DNA of 64,000 nt from Paragorgia papillata (GCA_035771165.1 JAWNZC010000178.1:247501-311500); one strand, 5' to 3'; numbered from the stretch's first letter, positions 29,101 through 36,471 are shown. The notes: generated by a model not told the origin, from the letters alone. Translations and numbers: made by a program.

Positions 29101-31968
29101 GTAGGTGTCAAAACCATATTCTCAGCAGTTTACCACCTTTTCACTTCAACTTCTTAAATATATAAAACACATTCATAAAAAATCATTAAACCAACCTCTG
29201 GCTTTATAGCTTTGAAAATAGGTATATCCATCAAGGTTATTTGTTTCTGAAAAACAGTCGAACATTGTCTCAAAAACATGGTAATACAATGTGCATGTGA
29301 ATTTAATTATAGTTTCTAGTAAATAACAAAATAGAGAATAAGAAATTGGATGTATGAAAAAACAAAGTCTATCTTTGCTTTGCTCACTCATGAGATAATG
29401 TGTTGACAACACAATAAAAAAAGTCATATTTCCAAGCATCAATATACAACAATAATCGAAATATAGTAAGGTTAGATATACTGCCGAAACAGAGAACGTA
29501 GGAGGAGTCTAATGTTTTTGAGCGAAGGCCTTCACTCGAAAACATTAGACTCCTTGGCTACATTCTCTGTTTCAGCAGTATATTTAGATTCCTACGTTCT
29601 CTGTTTCGGCAGTATACCTAACTATATTTCAATTGTTGTTTCAACACTGCCTATGCAGCACACTACTTTTATTTCACTGTATGAGTGTATACGTCTGTTT
29701 AATATACTGGTAATAATTATAAAAAATATTTTTATTGTCCACAAGAAAGACCTGAGTAAACTCTAATTCATGATAATTGGTACATGCAAGAATTTAGATT
29801 AATTCCTGAATAATTACGCTTGTAAATCACACCCCAATCTCACACTGAGATTGTCAATTTTACTGTGGCAGAAACATGGATAAACACACACTTTAAACAA
29901 TTTTCCTGTCTTTAAATAAGACTTATAATTCATAAATCAATTATGCATAATTATCTGAAGTTGAAAGGACATGTCACCTTCTGTGAGAAATAATGAATCT
30001 TAATTTATTTTATTGACAGATTCAGGCAAATATTTACCATCACATGATCTGATCAATAACTTCAGGTCGAATCAAAACAAAACAACCTCAAAATAACAAG
30101 CACCTTCCCTAAAACTGTGACTCATGAATTTGCCAATTTTCATATTTTTATAATATTAACTCATTCCTGTCCGAGGGCTTCTCCAGAGGTGAATAAAATC
30201 GTCTGGCGTTAGCCAGAATAAAATACTAAAGACCAATTCGGACAGGAAAGAGTTAGAGAGATAGTTTATAACTCATTCCTGTCCAAGGGCTTCTCCAGAC
30301 TCGTCTGGCGTTAGCCAGAATAAAATACTAAAGACCAATTTGGACAGGAAAGAGTTAAGCTTGTTAAAGTCAAATGTTTTAGAGGTGACAAAAGATTAAT
30401 ATTTATAAAATTCTAAAATATAAAAATAAATCTACATTATAATTATATTAGGTATTTCTGAATGCCCTGACCAAGACTCCCAATGGCTCAGTTAGAGTGA
30501 TAGTATATATTCATACATGTATCATTGTTAATTAGCCAGAAACCTTGGGTTTAGTTCCTGGTTGGGGCAGGACTCGCATACCAGTAACTTTCCTCAACAG
30601 CAAAGATTCAATATCATTTGAACTGAACCCATTGCTGCCTAGGATGTCTAAGGGTTCTCCATTTGATGAGTAAAATCATCTGGTGTTAGACAGAGTGAGA
30701 CAATAAAGGGACTATTTTTGGCAGGATCAGACAGGAATGAGTTAACAAATTACTGCCTAGGATGTCTGAGGGTTCCCGCACACTTGAGCTGTTTTAGGAC
30801 AGCTCAAGCAGGAATGGGTTAACTCATTTCTACTGTACTGTACAGTGTACATGTACTTAGGATGTCTCTTAGGAATGGATTCTCCCTTTGACCAGTAAAA
30901 TCATCTGACATTAGACAGAGTAAAACAATAAAGAGACCATTTTTTTGCTAGCTCAGACAGGAATAGGTTAATCTTCAATAATCATATGTTGCTGAAGAAC
31001 AAATAAATGATTATAACCTACAATGGCTTGGGTCAAGCCTACTTTGTCTTAAAGAAAAATCCCTAACTCTTTAGTTGCATTTGATATCCCCTGTTGGGCT
31101 CCAGTAATGTATGCGATATTGTATAATTATATTTCTGACTATCCTGACCAGGAGTCCCAATAGCTCAGTGGTTAAATCACTGGTACATTAACCAAAGACC
31201 TTGAACTCAATTCCTGGTTAGTGTGGGTAGTGAGATAACTTTACTAAACAACACTGATTTGACCTGATTGATTTCAACGTAATATTCTTCAGTCTATGTG
31301 ATTTTATTCTGAATTTCTGATTTAAACATTACTACCAATTTCGTGTGATTTCTACCAACTTACTGCAAAGTCCTCGGGATCTATTTTCAGAATATCAAAG
31401 ACAACTTCATCGTAGCTTCTGTCAGACATAGATGACAACAGTTGACCATCTGTGACCTGCAAAAATAATGTGCAATATCAAATCAAGCAAGATACTTATT
31501 GACTTTACCATGACATAAGCTGTACTATTTAATAGCAAGAATTTTATTAAACAAAGAAGGAAATACCAAATTCTGATTGGACAAGGGAAAAACCCTTTCC
31601 AAAAGCGGATTCAACGACTCATACAGTCTGAATTGATAGAAATGATATAAACCATGATATTATATCATACAATGAATGCATGACTTCACTGCTCAGTTTC
31701 GTTCACTTGCATATTAATAAAATATGAAATCAAATCATTTTAACAACAGGTGGTCTACGTTTTCACATTCGCAGCCAAGAATAAACATGACTGGCCTTGC
31801 GATAAATTTCCTAGTCTTCACAAAAGTGATATTAAAATTACAAATAACCTCATGCAACCCGTTGTCTTCCTCGGCGGGGCTGTCTTCTTCTCCAAAATTA
31901 CTGATTCCGTTGGCTTTAGAAGAAAGCTCGGGGAAAGCGTACTGCTTATATTTTCCACTCAACGTCAT
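9750..31968 (-). CDS. RALGPS: RalGPS: Ral GEF with PH domain, 19 exons
   Basis: RalGPS proteins activate Ral GTPases through a RasGEF (CDC25) domain and reach membranes through a C-terminal PH domain. Exons 5' to 3': 31968-31849, 31456-31364, 29246-29196, 28375-28292, 28153-28064, 27390-27298, 26126-26059, 25405-25350, 24937-24858, 17786-17738, 14765-14672, 13723-13632, 13520-13385, 12425-12340, 11955-11913, 11675-11632, 11555-11509, 10662-10339, 9806-9750. All phases agree; 569 codons with the stop, close to the human 557-583 aa. Landmarks: [91 protein letters not shown], then the PH segment ([14 protein letters not shown] to [12 protein letters not shown]) and the tail PKNLITFD, each matching human RALGPS1/2 in order. 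The PH domain is divergent. The upstream 141-nt exon has an in-frame TAA before the ATG, so 31968 is the start in this form. Confidence 0.93.
9838..9943. repeat. (GGTGAT)n-type microsatellite
   Basis: Imperfect GGTGAT/GGTGGC repeat in the last RALGPS intron. The same tract continues as GATGAT/GGTGAT at 10121-10240. The foldback element at 9944-10120 therefore interrupts one original microsatellite. Confidence 0.75.
9944..10120. repeat. Foldback MITE with TTTGCGTTCAAGCG ends
   Basis: Near-perfect inverted arms of about 75 bp (TTTGCGTTCAAGCG...ACAACTATACGTTTG and inverse) around a short loop, inserted in a GGTGAT microsatellite. Confidence 0.8.
10663..11508. other. RALGPS intron; promoter-like repeat remnants
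   Basis: Contains an ORF spanning 10847-11233 (minus) around CAAGATGGCGGC-like sequence and repeated AAACGGC and GACGGTAAACGGC phrases. It resembles a diverged copy of a repeat family with AAAACGGAGAC motifs (see 54027-54398). No splice-consistent exon was found. Confidence 0.35.
11965..12265. repeat. AGAATTTTGCGC tandem repeat
   Basis: About 15 units built from AGAATTTTGCGC(GC)AAGT and AAAATATTGCGCGCAAGT, 17-22 bp each, rich in GCGC, inside a RALGPS intron. The three overlapping minus-strand ORFs are translations of the repeat. Confidence 0.85.
12541..12680. repeat. CACTTCACTTC / CCCTTCTCTTC microsatellite
   Basis: Pyrimidine-rich 5-bp repeat (CTTCA, then CTTCC/CTTCT) on the plus strand in a RALGPS intron. 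Confidence 0.8.
12862..13350. repeat. Foldback element with AAAGTGCTCATATCAC ends
   Basis: Inverted arms: AAAGTGCTCATATCACTTGTG and GATTTAGTTTAATAG-like sequence at the left, returning inverted to CACACGTGATCTAAGCACTT at the right. Inner arms carry AAATTTCCGTCGTTCATTTT and CCTGGGACTCAGGAACC. Arm similarity is imperfect, so it is an older copy. Confidence 0.7.
13995..14152. repeat. Foldback MITE with GAAATATAGTAAGG ends, copy 1
   Basis: Arms GAAATATAGTAAGGTTAGAT...ACTGCCGAAACAGAGAACGT and inverse, with TTCGCTCGAAACGT near the centre. A second copy is at 29457-29630, including shared flanking sequence (GCATAGGCAGTGTTGAAGCA). A TA microsatellite follows at 14155-14183. Confidence 0.8.
14832..17700. 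repeat. Large minisatellite of 10/20-bp units (AGTAGGTCTA / AGTAGTCCTG)
   Basis: About 2.9 kb built almost wholly from two decamers, AGTAGGTCTA and AGTAGTCCTG (or AAG variants), mostly alternating to give a 20-bp unit. Local runs have GGTCTG inserted as a third decamer. Units before about 15300 are more diverged than those at 15400-17600, as expected if the array grows internally. A MITE interrupts it at 15097-15256. The array lies in the RALGPS intron between exons 14672-14765 and 17738-17786. The minus-strand YLLRPTQ ORF is a repeat translation. Confidence 0.97.
15097..15256. repeat. MITE inserted in the minisatellite
   Basis: A 160-bp element with inverted ends (GGGCTTTCTATTTACATGGT and inverse of TTGTCAATTGGAAAGCACTC) and inner arms GGTTAGACCGGTCAGTCCGG. 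It interrupts the decamer array and is flanked by CTAAG on both sides. Confidence 0.75.
17829..18099 (+). repeat. 5' LTR of BEL/Pao element
   Basis: 271 bp, TG...CA ends, identical by eye to the 3' LTR. It includes AATAAA at 18021-18026 as a possible polyadenylation signal. ORFs crossing it are not genes. Confidence 0.95.
18172..18885 (+). CDS. gag: BEL/Pao gag N-terminal ORF
   Basis: The ATG at 18172 opens a 237-codon ORF beginning [12 protein letters not shown]. The first part is acidic. A basic and helical stretch follows ([17 protein letters not shown], then a heptad-rich segment) and the end is an Ala/Arg-rich coiled coil. It ends at a TGA just after a run of six A residues at about 18866-18871. 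The following gag-pol frame is in the +1 frame, overlaps this end and continues the same coiled-coil character, so gag appears split by a 1-base change in the A run (or by programmed frameshifting). The GTG at 18130 in the same frame is not needed as a start. Confidence 0.75.
   Translation: MAEALVDVNVSLDNEALDNQPQQHQGTGGQGTFAEATLSERNTENNVESPAIDEDIYQGGGITAEDECDGEQSENGSAVRPKRSAKPSLKSLENRMQNDSIKLEKLWDRVVAVITKYRDHTETVEAIRVAMKDVRATFHEYETVWLSYMDFLARANTTETNQERESVNNMMASHKQFLQSAISHLEERKREVLMEIGSIRSGSRASTVSSSAVRTQARAEAAAAIKRAEMQKKQVPC
18860..24406 (+). CDS. pol: BEL/Pao gag-pol polyprotein (protease, RT, RNase H, integrase)
   Basis: A long frame of about 1,850 codons. In order: rest of the gag coiled coil; DUF1759-like capsid region (about 19280-19900); zinc knuckles [15 protein letters not shown] and CSEC near 20089-20175; an aspartic protease site with [10 protein letters not shown] near 20406; reverse transcriptase with YVDD at 21758-21769; RNase H with HMFGDAST near 22306, [10 protein letters not shown] and [15 protein letters not shown] zinc site near 23266-23395; integrase with D (23477), D (23678) and E (23828) in [18 protein letters not shown] and GGVWERMIG; and a C-terminal DUF5641-like domain. 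Every catalytic motif is present with no stop. The frame has no ATG of its own at its start, so expression depends on the upstream gag ORF. Confidence 0.95.
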   Translation, partial: CRKNRSLAESQSILRIQQEEMALARRRNEERAHIESLRLEEEAAVAIAKANAIDDELGIGTKRDDLQAFELPEVSSSQKVADFISEQHPELTQPGSNPAPMFPAPQQRSTTHEPELHGADRRSQPSSDADCMRSYVNFMARRELIANKIEKFDDNPMNYHTWKASFNNMIKNVTISPSEELSLLIEYTTRTSKQLVQRLRNAYIANPDKGTAELWRKLDERYGGNAVLVKAHLDRLSSFTKINYGDNKKIQELADLLLELDCAKKDGVLSGLRVLDEPIYLKPIVTKLPRDVQGRWQKHAFRYMKTHDVHYPCFGEFVNFVEEISREKNDPNLSLTTMEGEQIEVRSRAKPRRAYKTDIPDVNRLSRGALPSDTTNWCLLHRKPHSLTQCRAFRAKPIAERKSLLKQHGVCYRCLASTQHMAKDCRSAVKCSECNSERHLSALHVGLSPDRGEEVREDATQLAPAEEALNHGEEAIDVISKCTAVCRQFPGGKSCSKICLANIYTTEQPESKVRAYVVIDDQSNCSLAKSTLFDKLNLQGETIAYSLQTCAGQSEVEGRVAKGVVIESLDGSKSHLLTNLVECNAIPDNKDEIATPEVALSHPHLRPIVDNIPALEDDVEILVLVGRDAPQFHKVHESKNGRGNSPWAQRLDLGWVIIGEACIDGAHQPSNVSAYRTQLLPNGRPSLFEPCPNAINAKLAPVGYRKETFVEGRFEDGLAKTVFAVTKDDDKPGLSIEDRQFLGLMEETMVKNAAGNWTTPLPFKHQVEKLPESRPAAAKRLKSTCRLLERKPEMKQHYLTFMQGVLDKNLAEPVPADDLKDDKPHWYLPHFGVYHPQKPGKVRVVFDAAAETSGVSLNKLLLSGPDLNNSLLGVLLRFRQNPVAVTADVEQMFYSFFVNEEHRDFLRFLWFRNNDPSDDVIDYRMKVHLFGNTSSPAVATFGLKKTAVEGQYEYGQDAKEFVDKNFYVDDGLTSTEDTQEAIDLMQRTQAMLATANLRLHKIASNEAQVSEAFSTDRSTNLQNLDMSKDTIPVQRSLGVCWDLNSDCFTFRVDLETRPFTKRGVLSVTNSLYDPLGLATPVTIRGKFLLRAMSSHLKERQLEQWDEPFPEEEKPAWNKWLGSLATLQQVQVPRAYSTSSLEKAQRVELHMFGDASTQAIAAVAYLKVIQLDGTVHISFVMGKAKLAPAHATTIPRLELCSAVLAVELADLIQEEQVAKLDLVSYYSDSKVVLGYIANQTRRFYIYVGNRVQRIRKSSQPDQWCHVPTDLNPADLGTRSVDANALQDSLWINGPTFLRSSATSEAIQGSHDARVCAADDPEVRKEVVAKKTGVHTISRLGADRFSRFSKWSSLVKGLSRVIAAIRSRRSRSADSDTPATTDPGEIRTQAEMLVIANIQEEAFGDTIECIKRRKQLPAYSPLLKLNPQLDSEGLLRVGGRLEHATGTNDERHPLILPASHHATSLLVEHAHIEVKHQGRHFTQGKLRSKGYWIVGGKRLVGKIIRQCLRCRRLRGKFQVQLMADLPPERVTPAPPFTNVGMDVFGPWSVVTRRTRGGAAQSKRWAVIFTCLAIRAVHIEVIESLDTSSFINALRRFMAIRGPVKQLRCDCGTNFVGARNELEAALAELSQEDMTTYLGSNGCQWVFNPPHASHAGGVWERMIGIARNILNSMFADLRTRHLTHDVLSTLMAEISAIINNRPLVPVSNDPSAPEILTPASILSMKTTPALAPPGKFTQKDMYTSQWRQVQHLANTFWARWKREFLPLLQPRRKWRNELPDVKEGDLVLMRDQQVSRNLWPLARVTKAIASKDKKVRKVQVEVAKEDCKKRYLRPVTELIVLRTVEELSPTE
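24486..24756 (+). repeat. 3' LTR of BEL/Pao element
   Basis: 271 bp, identical by eye to the 5' LTR, followed by the AATAA target duplication. Confidence 0.95.
24990..25312. repeat. CCCCTCCACTGCACTCT tandem repeat
   Basis: About 17 units of 15-22 bp in a RALGPS intron. The minus-strand ORFs rich in [10 protein letters not shown] are repeat translations. Confidence 0.9.
25530..26050. repeat. Long foldback element with TAATATAGATAAGTTTTGT arms
   Basis: Arms of about 250 bp: left from TAATATAGATAAGTTTTGT through AAGCTTTTGACCTGTTGACT to the centre near 25790, then the same inverted to 26050. Its right end stops 9 bases from the RALGPS exon at 26059. A deleted copy is at 1127-1257. Confidence 0.8.
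26196..27211. repeat. TIR element (TACCGTAGTTGAC) with nested foldback MITE
   Basis: Left end TACCGTAGTTGACTGGGTAA, right end its inverse (TTACCCGGTCAACTACGGTA). Nested at 26660-27132 is copy C of the TTAAAGTGC foldback family. The ORF at 26185-26553 lies in the left part and has no motif I recognise; it could be a transposase remnant. Confidence 0.7.
27412..27525. repeat. piggyBac-like MITE copy
   Basis: TTAACCCAATTGCTGCCTAA to GGCAGGAATAGATGAA with a central AGTCTAGCATTAGCC. Same family as 30156-30971; the right terminal TTAA is mutated. Confidence 0.6.
27695..27965 (+). repeat. tRNA-headed SINE
   Basis: The head has an A box (GGCACAGTGGTTAGTGC) and B box (GGGTTCGATTTC) of a tRNA-like promoter. 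The body contains GGTTTCCCCTGGTTTCCTCC, which resembles the body of the 5S-headed SINEs. The tail is AT-rich. The stems do not form a complete tRNA. Confidence 0.6.
28429..29068. repeat. TIR element CAGGGCTTGAAATTT with internal tandem repeats
   Basis: Ends CAGGGCTTGAAATTT and AAATTTCAAGCCCTG with CATTA directly outside both. The inner arms carry GGATACC-like motifs. The centre (28590-28940) has tandem units of GTAAGACGTTACGCTACATT, including a near-exact duplication of about 120 bp (28610-28735 and 28740-28860). It lies between RALGPS exons 28292-28375 and 29196-29246. Confidence 0.75.
29457..29660. repeat. Foldback MITE with GAAATATAGTAAGG ends, copy 2
   Basis: Same family as 13995-14152, including the flank ATTGTTGTTTCAACACTGCC. 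The right arm contains a partial duplication (TTTCGGCAGTATA twice). Confidence 0.75.
30156..30971. repeat. Cluster of five piggyBac-like MITEs chained at TTAA sites
   Basis: Copies at 30156-30255, 30268-30357, 30624-30745, 30742-30822 and 30819-30971. Each has (TTAA)CYCATT-CTG ends and a core with GTCTGGCGTTAGCCAGA or its variant GTCTGG(T/C)GTTAGACAGAG. The last three share TTAA sites end to end, meaning repeated insertion beside an existing copy. A tRNA-like SINE fragment (GGCTCAGTTAGAGTG, 30485-30600) sits between. Confidence 0.75.
31145..31270 (+). repeat. tRNA-headed SINE fragment
   Basis: The A-box-like AATAGCTCAGTGGTTAAATC and B-box-like CTCAATTCCTGG are spaced as in a tRNA, but the stems do not pair well. 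Related heads: 30485 and 55318. Confidence 0.45.
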
Positions 31969-32581
31969 CGTGGTTTACATGTTTGCGACCTGAAAAATTT
32001 TGAGAAAAAAATAAGTGCATTTCATTCCACGTTTGTCGATATATTTGAAGTGATCTCACTTAATATGGGCTGGCTGTTGCATATTTTGGACATAGACATG
32101 GACATGGTGCTGTGTTTAATGAGCTCTGATGACAATATGTGGGAAAACGTGAACCTAATTATTGCCAGAGGCAAACATTAAAGTTAGTAGGAAGGAAGGC
32201 AAACACGTATACACTCTAGCCAAAGAACACGAGTGCAAATGATTTATTTTGCTTAAAAATATATATAAAACGGACAAAAGTTACTTCCGACAACATTAAT
32301 CGAATAACAAGTGTCTGGTGTCAAAGGGTTTTGTAAAGGTAAAACAAAAGAGATCAACGACGACATGAAACTGAAAGAAAAAGTTAGGGGACTTCGAATG
32401 AGGCTTTAGACAAGTGTCAGATTACGTACATGCAATGATACACGTAGAAAAAGCTCTCGATTTTCGTTACATCACAAGTGCTTTGGATTGTGTGTGATAG
32501 CGTAGTCTTTCTTACACATTTACGGGTTGTTGGCAAGACAGAGAAGTTCATAGGCAAAGTATAAACACGGTATTCACTTAC

Positions 32582-32656
32582 GCTAGTTGGACTGTCCCCT
32601 CTCGCCATTCCAAGGTTGAGTTCCATACCGTGTTCACAGCTGCAACTCCCACTCAT
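32582..32656 (-). CDS. RALGPS: Alternative first exon of RALGPS (putative)
   Basis: A 25-codon ORF (starting MSGSCSCEHGMELNLGMARG) ends exactly at a GTAAGTGAA donor in phase 0. If it joins the exon ending at 31849 it meets an in-frame TAA and would be an upstream ORF. If it skips to the phase-0 exon at 31456-31364 it gives a 553-aa protein with a different N-terminus. The sequence looks coding and the region upstream is free of repeats, which suits a promoter. Confidence 0.45.
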
Positions 32657-32699
32657 TCGAGCCGCTACGATGACAACCACCACTTCTGAACGATCGTCA

Positions 32700-33779
32700 A
32701 CAGCTCCCGGTAACAGACATTCAACTCACTTGAGTGAAAACGGATAAAAAACAGAACGCCAGGGCTCTAGAAAATTACCGATGTTTTTAGAAAAATAGGA
32801 AAAAATTTGTCTGGCTGACTGGCTTGTTTGTGTTGGCTTGGGTTGCAAGGCGACAAGTCCCGATGACAATGCGACTTTCGAACGACATTGACACGAATTA
32901 ATTTATGACCAATCACAGAGTCGCTTTGTTCGACGTCAACCCACGAATGACCTACGAGAATTATCGCCTACGACCATATTTTATCGATTTTATCAAAGGT
33001 CATACTGCCATATAGTCATATATATAATCGGCTTAAATAATTAGTATAAAGTGGATTGCGGGAATCGCCCTTTGTTTTCTGTCTGTGTTTTGGTTAATTA
33101 TGACGTTTTTACTTTATACAATTTCTAGATTTATTAATTTCTAGGAAATTAAATTATTAATTAACAGCCAATCACATTTTAAAAGGAAAACAGAAATTTT
33201 AAATCGTAGAAGTTGAAAACAGAATGCACATATCTTTTTTTATGGCAAAGTGAAATGGCAGTAAACTGCCAAGATTTTTTTGAATTTCACTCTGACACTG
33301 CTTGAAACATCAGTATTTTGTTCAAAAAAATCTTGTCAATTTACCACATTTTTGTCATATCTAAAACAGCCTACCAAGCACTCTACTTTTATATCTTTTT
33401 CCATTTTTGATATAAAAAAATTTTTTCCACCTGTTTTCACCAAAAAAAATAATTTGATGATCTCCAGACATCTTTAATATGTATGGGGAAATGCTTTTAG
33501 ATAAATTTTAAATTATTGAAAAATAAGTTACATTTGACTTACTATGTACTATAGAATACTTTATATAGCCAGGCTAATACGAACACAAAAGTCAGTTGAG
33601 AAATGCGAGTTTTTTTTAGTGCTTCAGCCATGGCTTTGGCTATTCCATTTGAGCATGGTATACAAGTAAAATAAAAGTTCTGAAAGCATTTTAAACTTGT
33701 GAGGTGTTCATAAATCAATTTTTAAAATTGTTTATTCCTTGTATTATGAAAGTGTTGTGTGGTGTTCACATTCACGGTT
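32700..33779. other. Intergenic, between RALGPS and the torsin cofactor
   Basis: AT-rich sequence with no convincing coding exon. The ORF at 33280-33477 shows no family features. Confidence 0.4.
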
Positions 33780-33780
33780 A

Positions 33781-33936
33781 TTACTTTGTGTTTCGCGCAC
33801 GAATATGCATTAGGGTAAGGATTGGGGTTGGGATCAGGGTTAGGATTAGGATTGGGGTTGGGATCAGGGTTAGGATTAGGGTGTTTTCAGGGTCAGGATC
33901 AAAGAATAACAAATTTGTGCACGAAACACAAAGTAA
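33781..33936. repeat. Degenerate telomere-like GGGTTAGGATTA repeats between short inverted repeats
   Basis: About 90 bp of GGGTTAGGATTAGG and GGGTTGGGATCA units (33811-33900), similar to the TTAGGG telomere repeat, lie between inverted flanks TTACTTTGTGTTTCG and CGAAACACAAAGTAA. The telomere likeness is real but imperfect. Confidence 0.6.
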
Positions 33937-34346
33937 GCACCACATTCACCCCCTTGAGCCTTCACATTCACCCTTGTGAGCCTTCACATGCCCTCATTAT
34001 CCCTATGAGCATGGAAGAGGTAGTGTTCACATAACCATTGGACGATATCAAATATGCACAAGAGATTTAGTTAATTTCACTGTAAATTGCTGATATAAGA
34101 AAGCCACAGTTGACATCTGACATTGTTGACAACTAAAAAACAGATTTGTTACAATGCCTGTGACTACAAGTTGAGTTCCTGGTACTAGTACTGCACTACA
34201 CTTTTTACAGTACTAAATATATTACCGGTACTTAAACTCAAAGTCAAACTTGTAGTTAAATCTTGAGTAATTTCATGCCAATCCAAACAACTGTATTACA
34301 GCTTGTCTCCATTGAATATACTATAATTACAGTTCATTTAATGTTC

Positions 34347-35387
34347 TTAACATAACATTTTTAATGACTCGTTGCTTTCTCCACTCACAACAATAACAGT
34401 ATCAGTAATACGACTGAGCAAAGCTCCCATAACGTTTTCATCGAACTTCTCATCTTTTGCCCACTGACTGTCTTTTAATAAATATGTTTCAACAACTCCC
34501 TCTCTTTTGACCTCATCATCGCTAGCTGAAGACAAGAATGAATAACTTTCAGGCAGTATAACTGTGAAGATAATTGTAGCTTCTTTGTAACGAGGGTTAT
34601 CATGGTCACAGTAAGCATAAAACAGATCCGTTGTACCATAAGGAACCGATTGCAAGTTGTGAATAATAGCTGCAGTTGGAAAATGATCTTCCTGAAATGC
34701 TTGTTTCAGTTTGACATCAATTTCTTCCTTAGCTTGGTCAGATTTGACATCTGAATACTGAGAACCATCGATAACAACTGGTTCGGATACAATTAGCTTT
34801 CCAACTCTAGATGCAAAACATTGAGCAGCTTTACGATCCTCTTGCGTTGCAACAACCATCAAAACAAACGGCTGTGGTGATGTTGTATGGTTAAGATAAG
34901 GTAGAACACGATTTCTTAATACTTTTTCAGACCTTTGTGACTGATTCTTGAAGTCGTGAAAAAGCTTATTTATACCCAACTTTACATCATCAATATGTAC
35001 TGTGACATGTGAGAGTCCTAGAAATGTAGTAGCAATTACAGCAAAAACTACCACAGCCATGCCTATTATACAATAAACTGCCAAGACTGGTGGACTATTA
35101 TTGGAAGCTTGTCTATCTTTTCTGGAGTTTGGTTGAGGGCTGGGAGGGCTTGTCTGGGGTTCTGGGAGGGCTTGTTGATTTTTATTGGGCTCATCAGTAT
35201 CCTGGTTGTCCTCACTAGAATCTAGCTTCGGGTCGGAAGGGTTATCATCAGATGATGTTGTTTCATGTATTTTATCGCCAACATTCTGGTCCTTCCCTTT
35301 GGCTCCGCTGTCTTGTTCAAGGTCTTGTTCAGTGTCCTTTTTTTGCTTTGGGTTCTGCGTTTTCTTGCCTTTTCTTTTTGGAGGCAT
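34347..35387 (-). CDS. TOR1AIP: Torsin-activating cofactor, LAP1/LULL1-like (TOR1AIP family), intronless
   Basis: LAP1 and LULL1 are nuclear-envelope/ER membrane proteins whose luminal domain activates torsin ATPases with an arginine finger. The 346-aa ORF starts at MPPKRKGKK (35387; the upstream GTG is not needed). Residues 1-99 are a charged, low-complexity cytoplasmic or nucleoplasmic part. Residues 101-125 are one transmembrane helix. Residues 126-346 are the luminal domain with QPFVLMVVATQEDRKAAQCFA and TDLFYAYCDHDNPRYKEATI. The end, GALLSRITDTVIVV...SLKMLC, matches the family C-terminus: Arg326 sits about 20 residues from the end, like the arginine finger of human LAP1 and LULL1, and the near-terminal Cys is kept. 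No introns, although vertebrate homologs have many. It diverges from the torsin gene at 36613. Confidence 0.88.
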   Translation of the reverse strand: MPPKRKGKKTQNPKQKKDTEQDLEQDSGAKGKDQNVGDKIHETTSSDDNPSDPKLDSSEDNQDTDEPNKNQQALPEPQTSPPSPQPNSRKDRQASNNSPPVLAVYCIIGMAVVVFAVIATTFLGLSHVTVHIDDVKLGINKLFHDFKNQSQRSEKVLRNRVLPYLNHTTSPQPFVLMVVATQEDRKAAQCFASRVGKLIVSEPVVIDGSQYSDVKSDQAKEEIDVKLKQAFQEDHFPTAAIIHNLQSVPYGTTDLFYAYCDHDNPRYKEATIIFTVILPESYSFLSSASDDEVKREGVVETYLLKDSQWAKDEKFDENVMGALLSRITDTVIVVSGESNESLKMLC

Positions 35388-35576
35388 TATCTTGAACAAT
35401 GCCTTGTACACGTTTTAGCCTTTCCACAAACAAAATGACGATAAACTTTAACAACAAGGAGTCAAGGACTTTTAAATCACAAGTGGTTCTTGTTCTTGCA
35501 TATGGTTTCTTTTTGCTTTCAGTTTCGCAGAAAATAGAGGTTACCATAATTTGAGCACTGGGTACGAGATAAGACA

Positions 35577-35604
35577 ACTTCCGGCATCTGTGCTTCCGGT
35601 CTAG
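35577..35604. promoter_or_regulatory. ETS-like motif pair upstream of the torsin cofactor
   Basis: ACTTCCGG at 35577 and GCTTCCGG at 35592 lie about 190-215 bp upstream of the cofactor ATG. CTTCCGG is the core of ETS/GABP sites common in bidirectional TATA-less promoters. The 14 bases at 35591-35604 recur exactly at 36472-36485. Confidence 0.4.
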
Positions 35605-36471
35605 TCATGGCTAAAAGGTATACACGAAAAGTAGGTTTCAAGATGGCCGCCACCAGAACCAAAACCAAGTCCTTGCGTTGATCTATTAAATCAATGCCTA
35701 ATCGGATCGGAACACTTATCCTAAATCCCTAACATTGTAGGTGAATTACAGTCCCTGTACTGCACATGTGCCCATTCTCGTTCCCAGAGCCCACGTTTGT
35801 GTTGCCGCGCCACGAAAGAATGCATTTGCTTCCTGTGCCGCATATTTGTTAATTTTGTTACTTTGTGAGATTCGTACAAGAGTATAACGTTTTAACTTTT
35901 AAGCCAACTGACTCTATATTTAAAGATGCCAGAAATTACTCTTGACTAAAAAAGATTTTGCTGGTTATAAATATAGCCTGATTCCTTGAGTGAATTTATT
36001 TTAGGAGTTCAGTGCGCCCACGCCAAAGATTCTTAAAACAAAACTGATTTAGTATTATAAGTGATATTGGGCATTTCACTCGATTACATAGCATGTTCTA
36101 AGGATTTTGGGTGAAGGAAAATTCGAGTGTAGAATATATACATTTTAAGACCAAACCGGGACCAGTTGCGAAAAATGCAACTACACAGGCCTTCCGGCAG
36201 GAATTGAACTCACGACCTTGACTAGTATTAGTTGTGCGCAAAAAGCACCTAAAAACTAGAAAACTTGAGTCAGTATGCCAGATTTACAGAAGAAAACAAT
36301 TAAAAAACAACTAACAAAAAAACTATTAACTGACAACAAAGATTGAAAGAAATGCAAACAAACTCAAGTGAATGTACGCGCAGCAGTCGTATTAAAGCCG
36401 CCATTTTGAAATATACTTTTCGTGTATACATTTTAGCCAGCTTGCTTTAGCAGTCTTCCGGTTCCGGTCAT
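35605..36471. repeat. Inverted-repeat insertion between the torsin cofactor and torsin genes
   Basis: Left arm about 35606-35655 (GTATACACGAAAAGTA...CAAGATGGCCGCC) returns inverted at 36398-36448 (GCCGCCATTTTGAAATATACTTTTCGTGTATAC). The interior holds a solo CTCGTTCCCAGAGCCCACG end (35772) and a minus-strand tRNA-like head (GGAATTGAACTCACGACC near 36200). It is bounded by the 14-base direct repeat TGCTTCCGGTCTAG. Whether this is one element with a long target duplication or two independent events is unclear. Confidence 0.5.
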
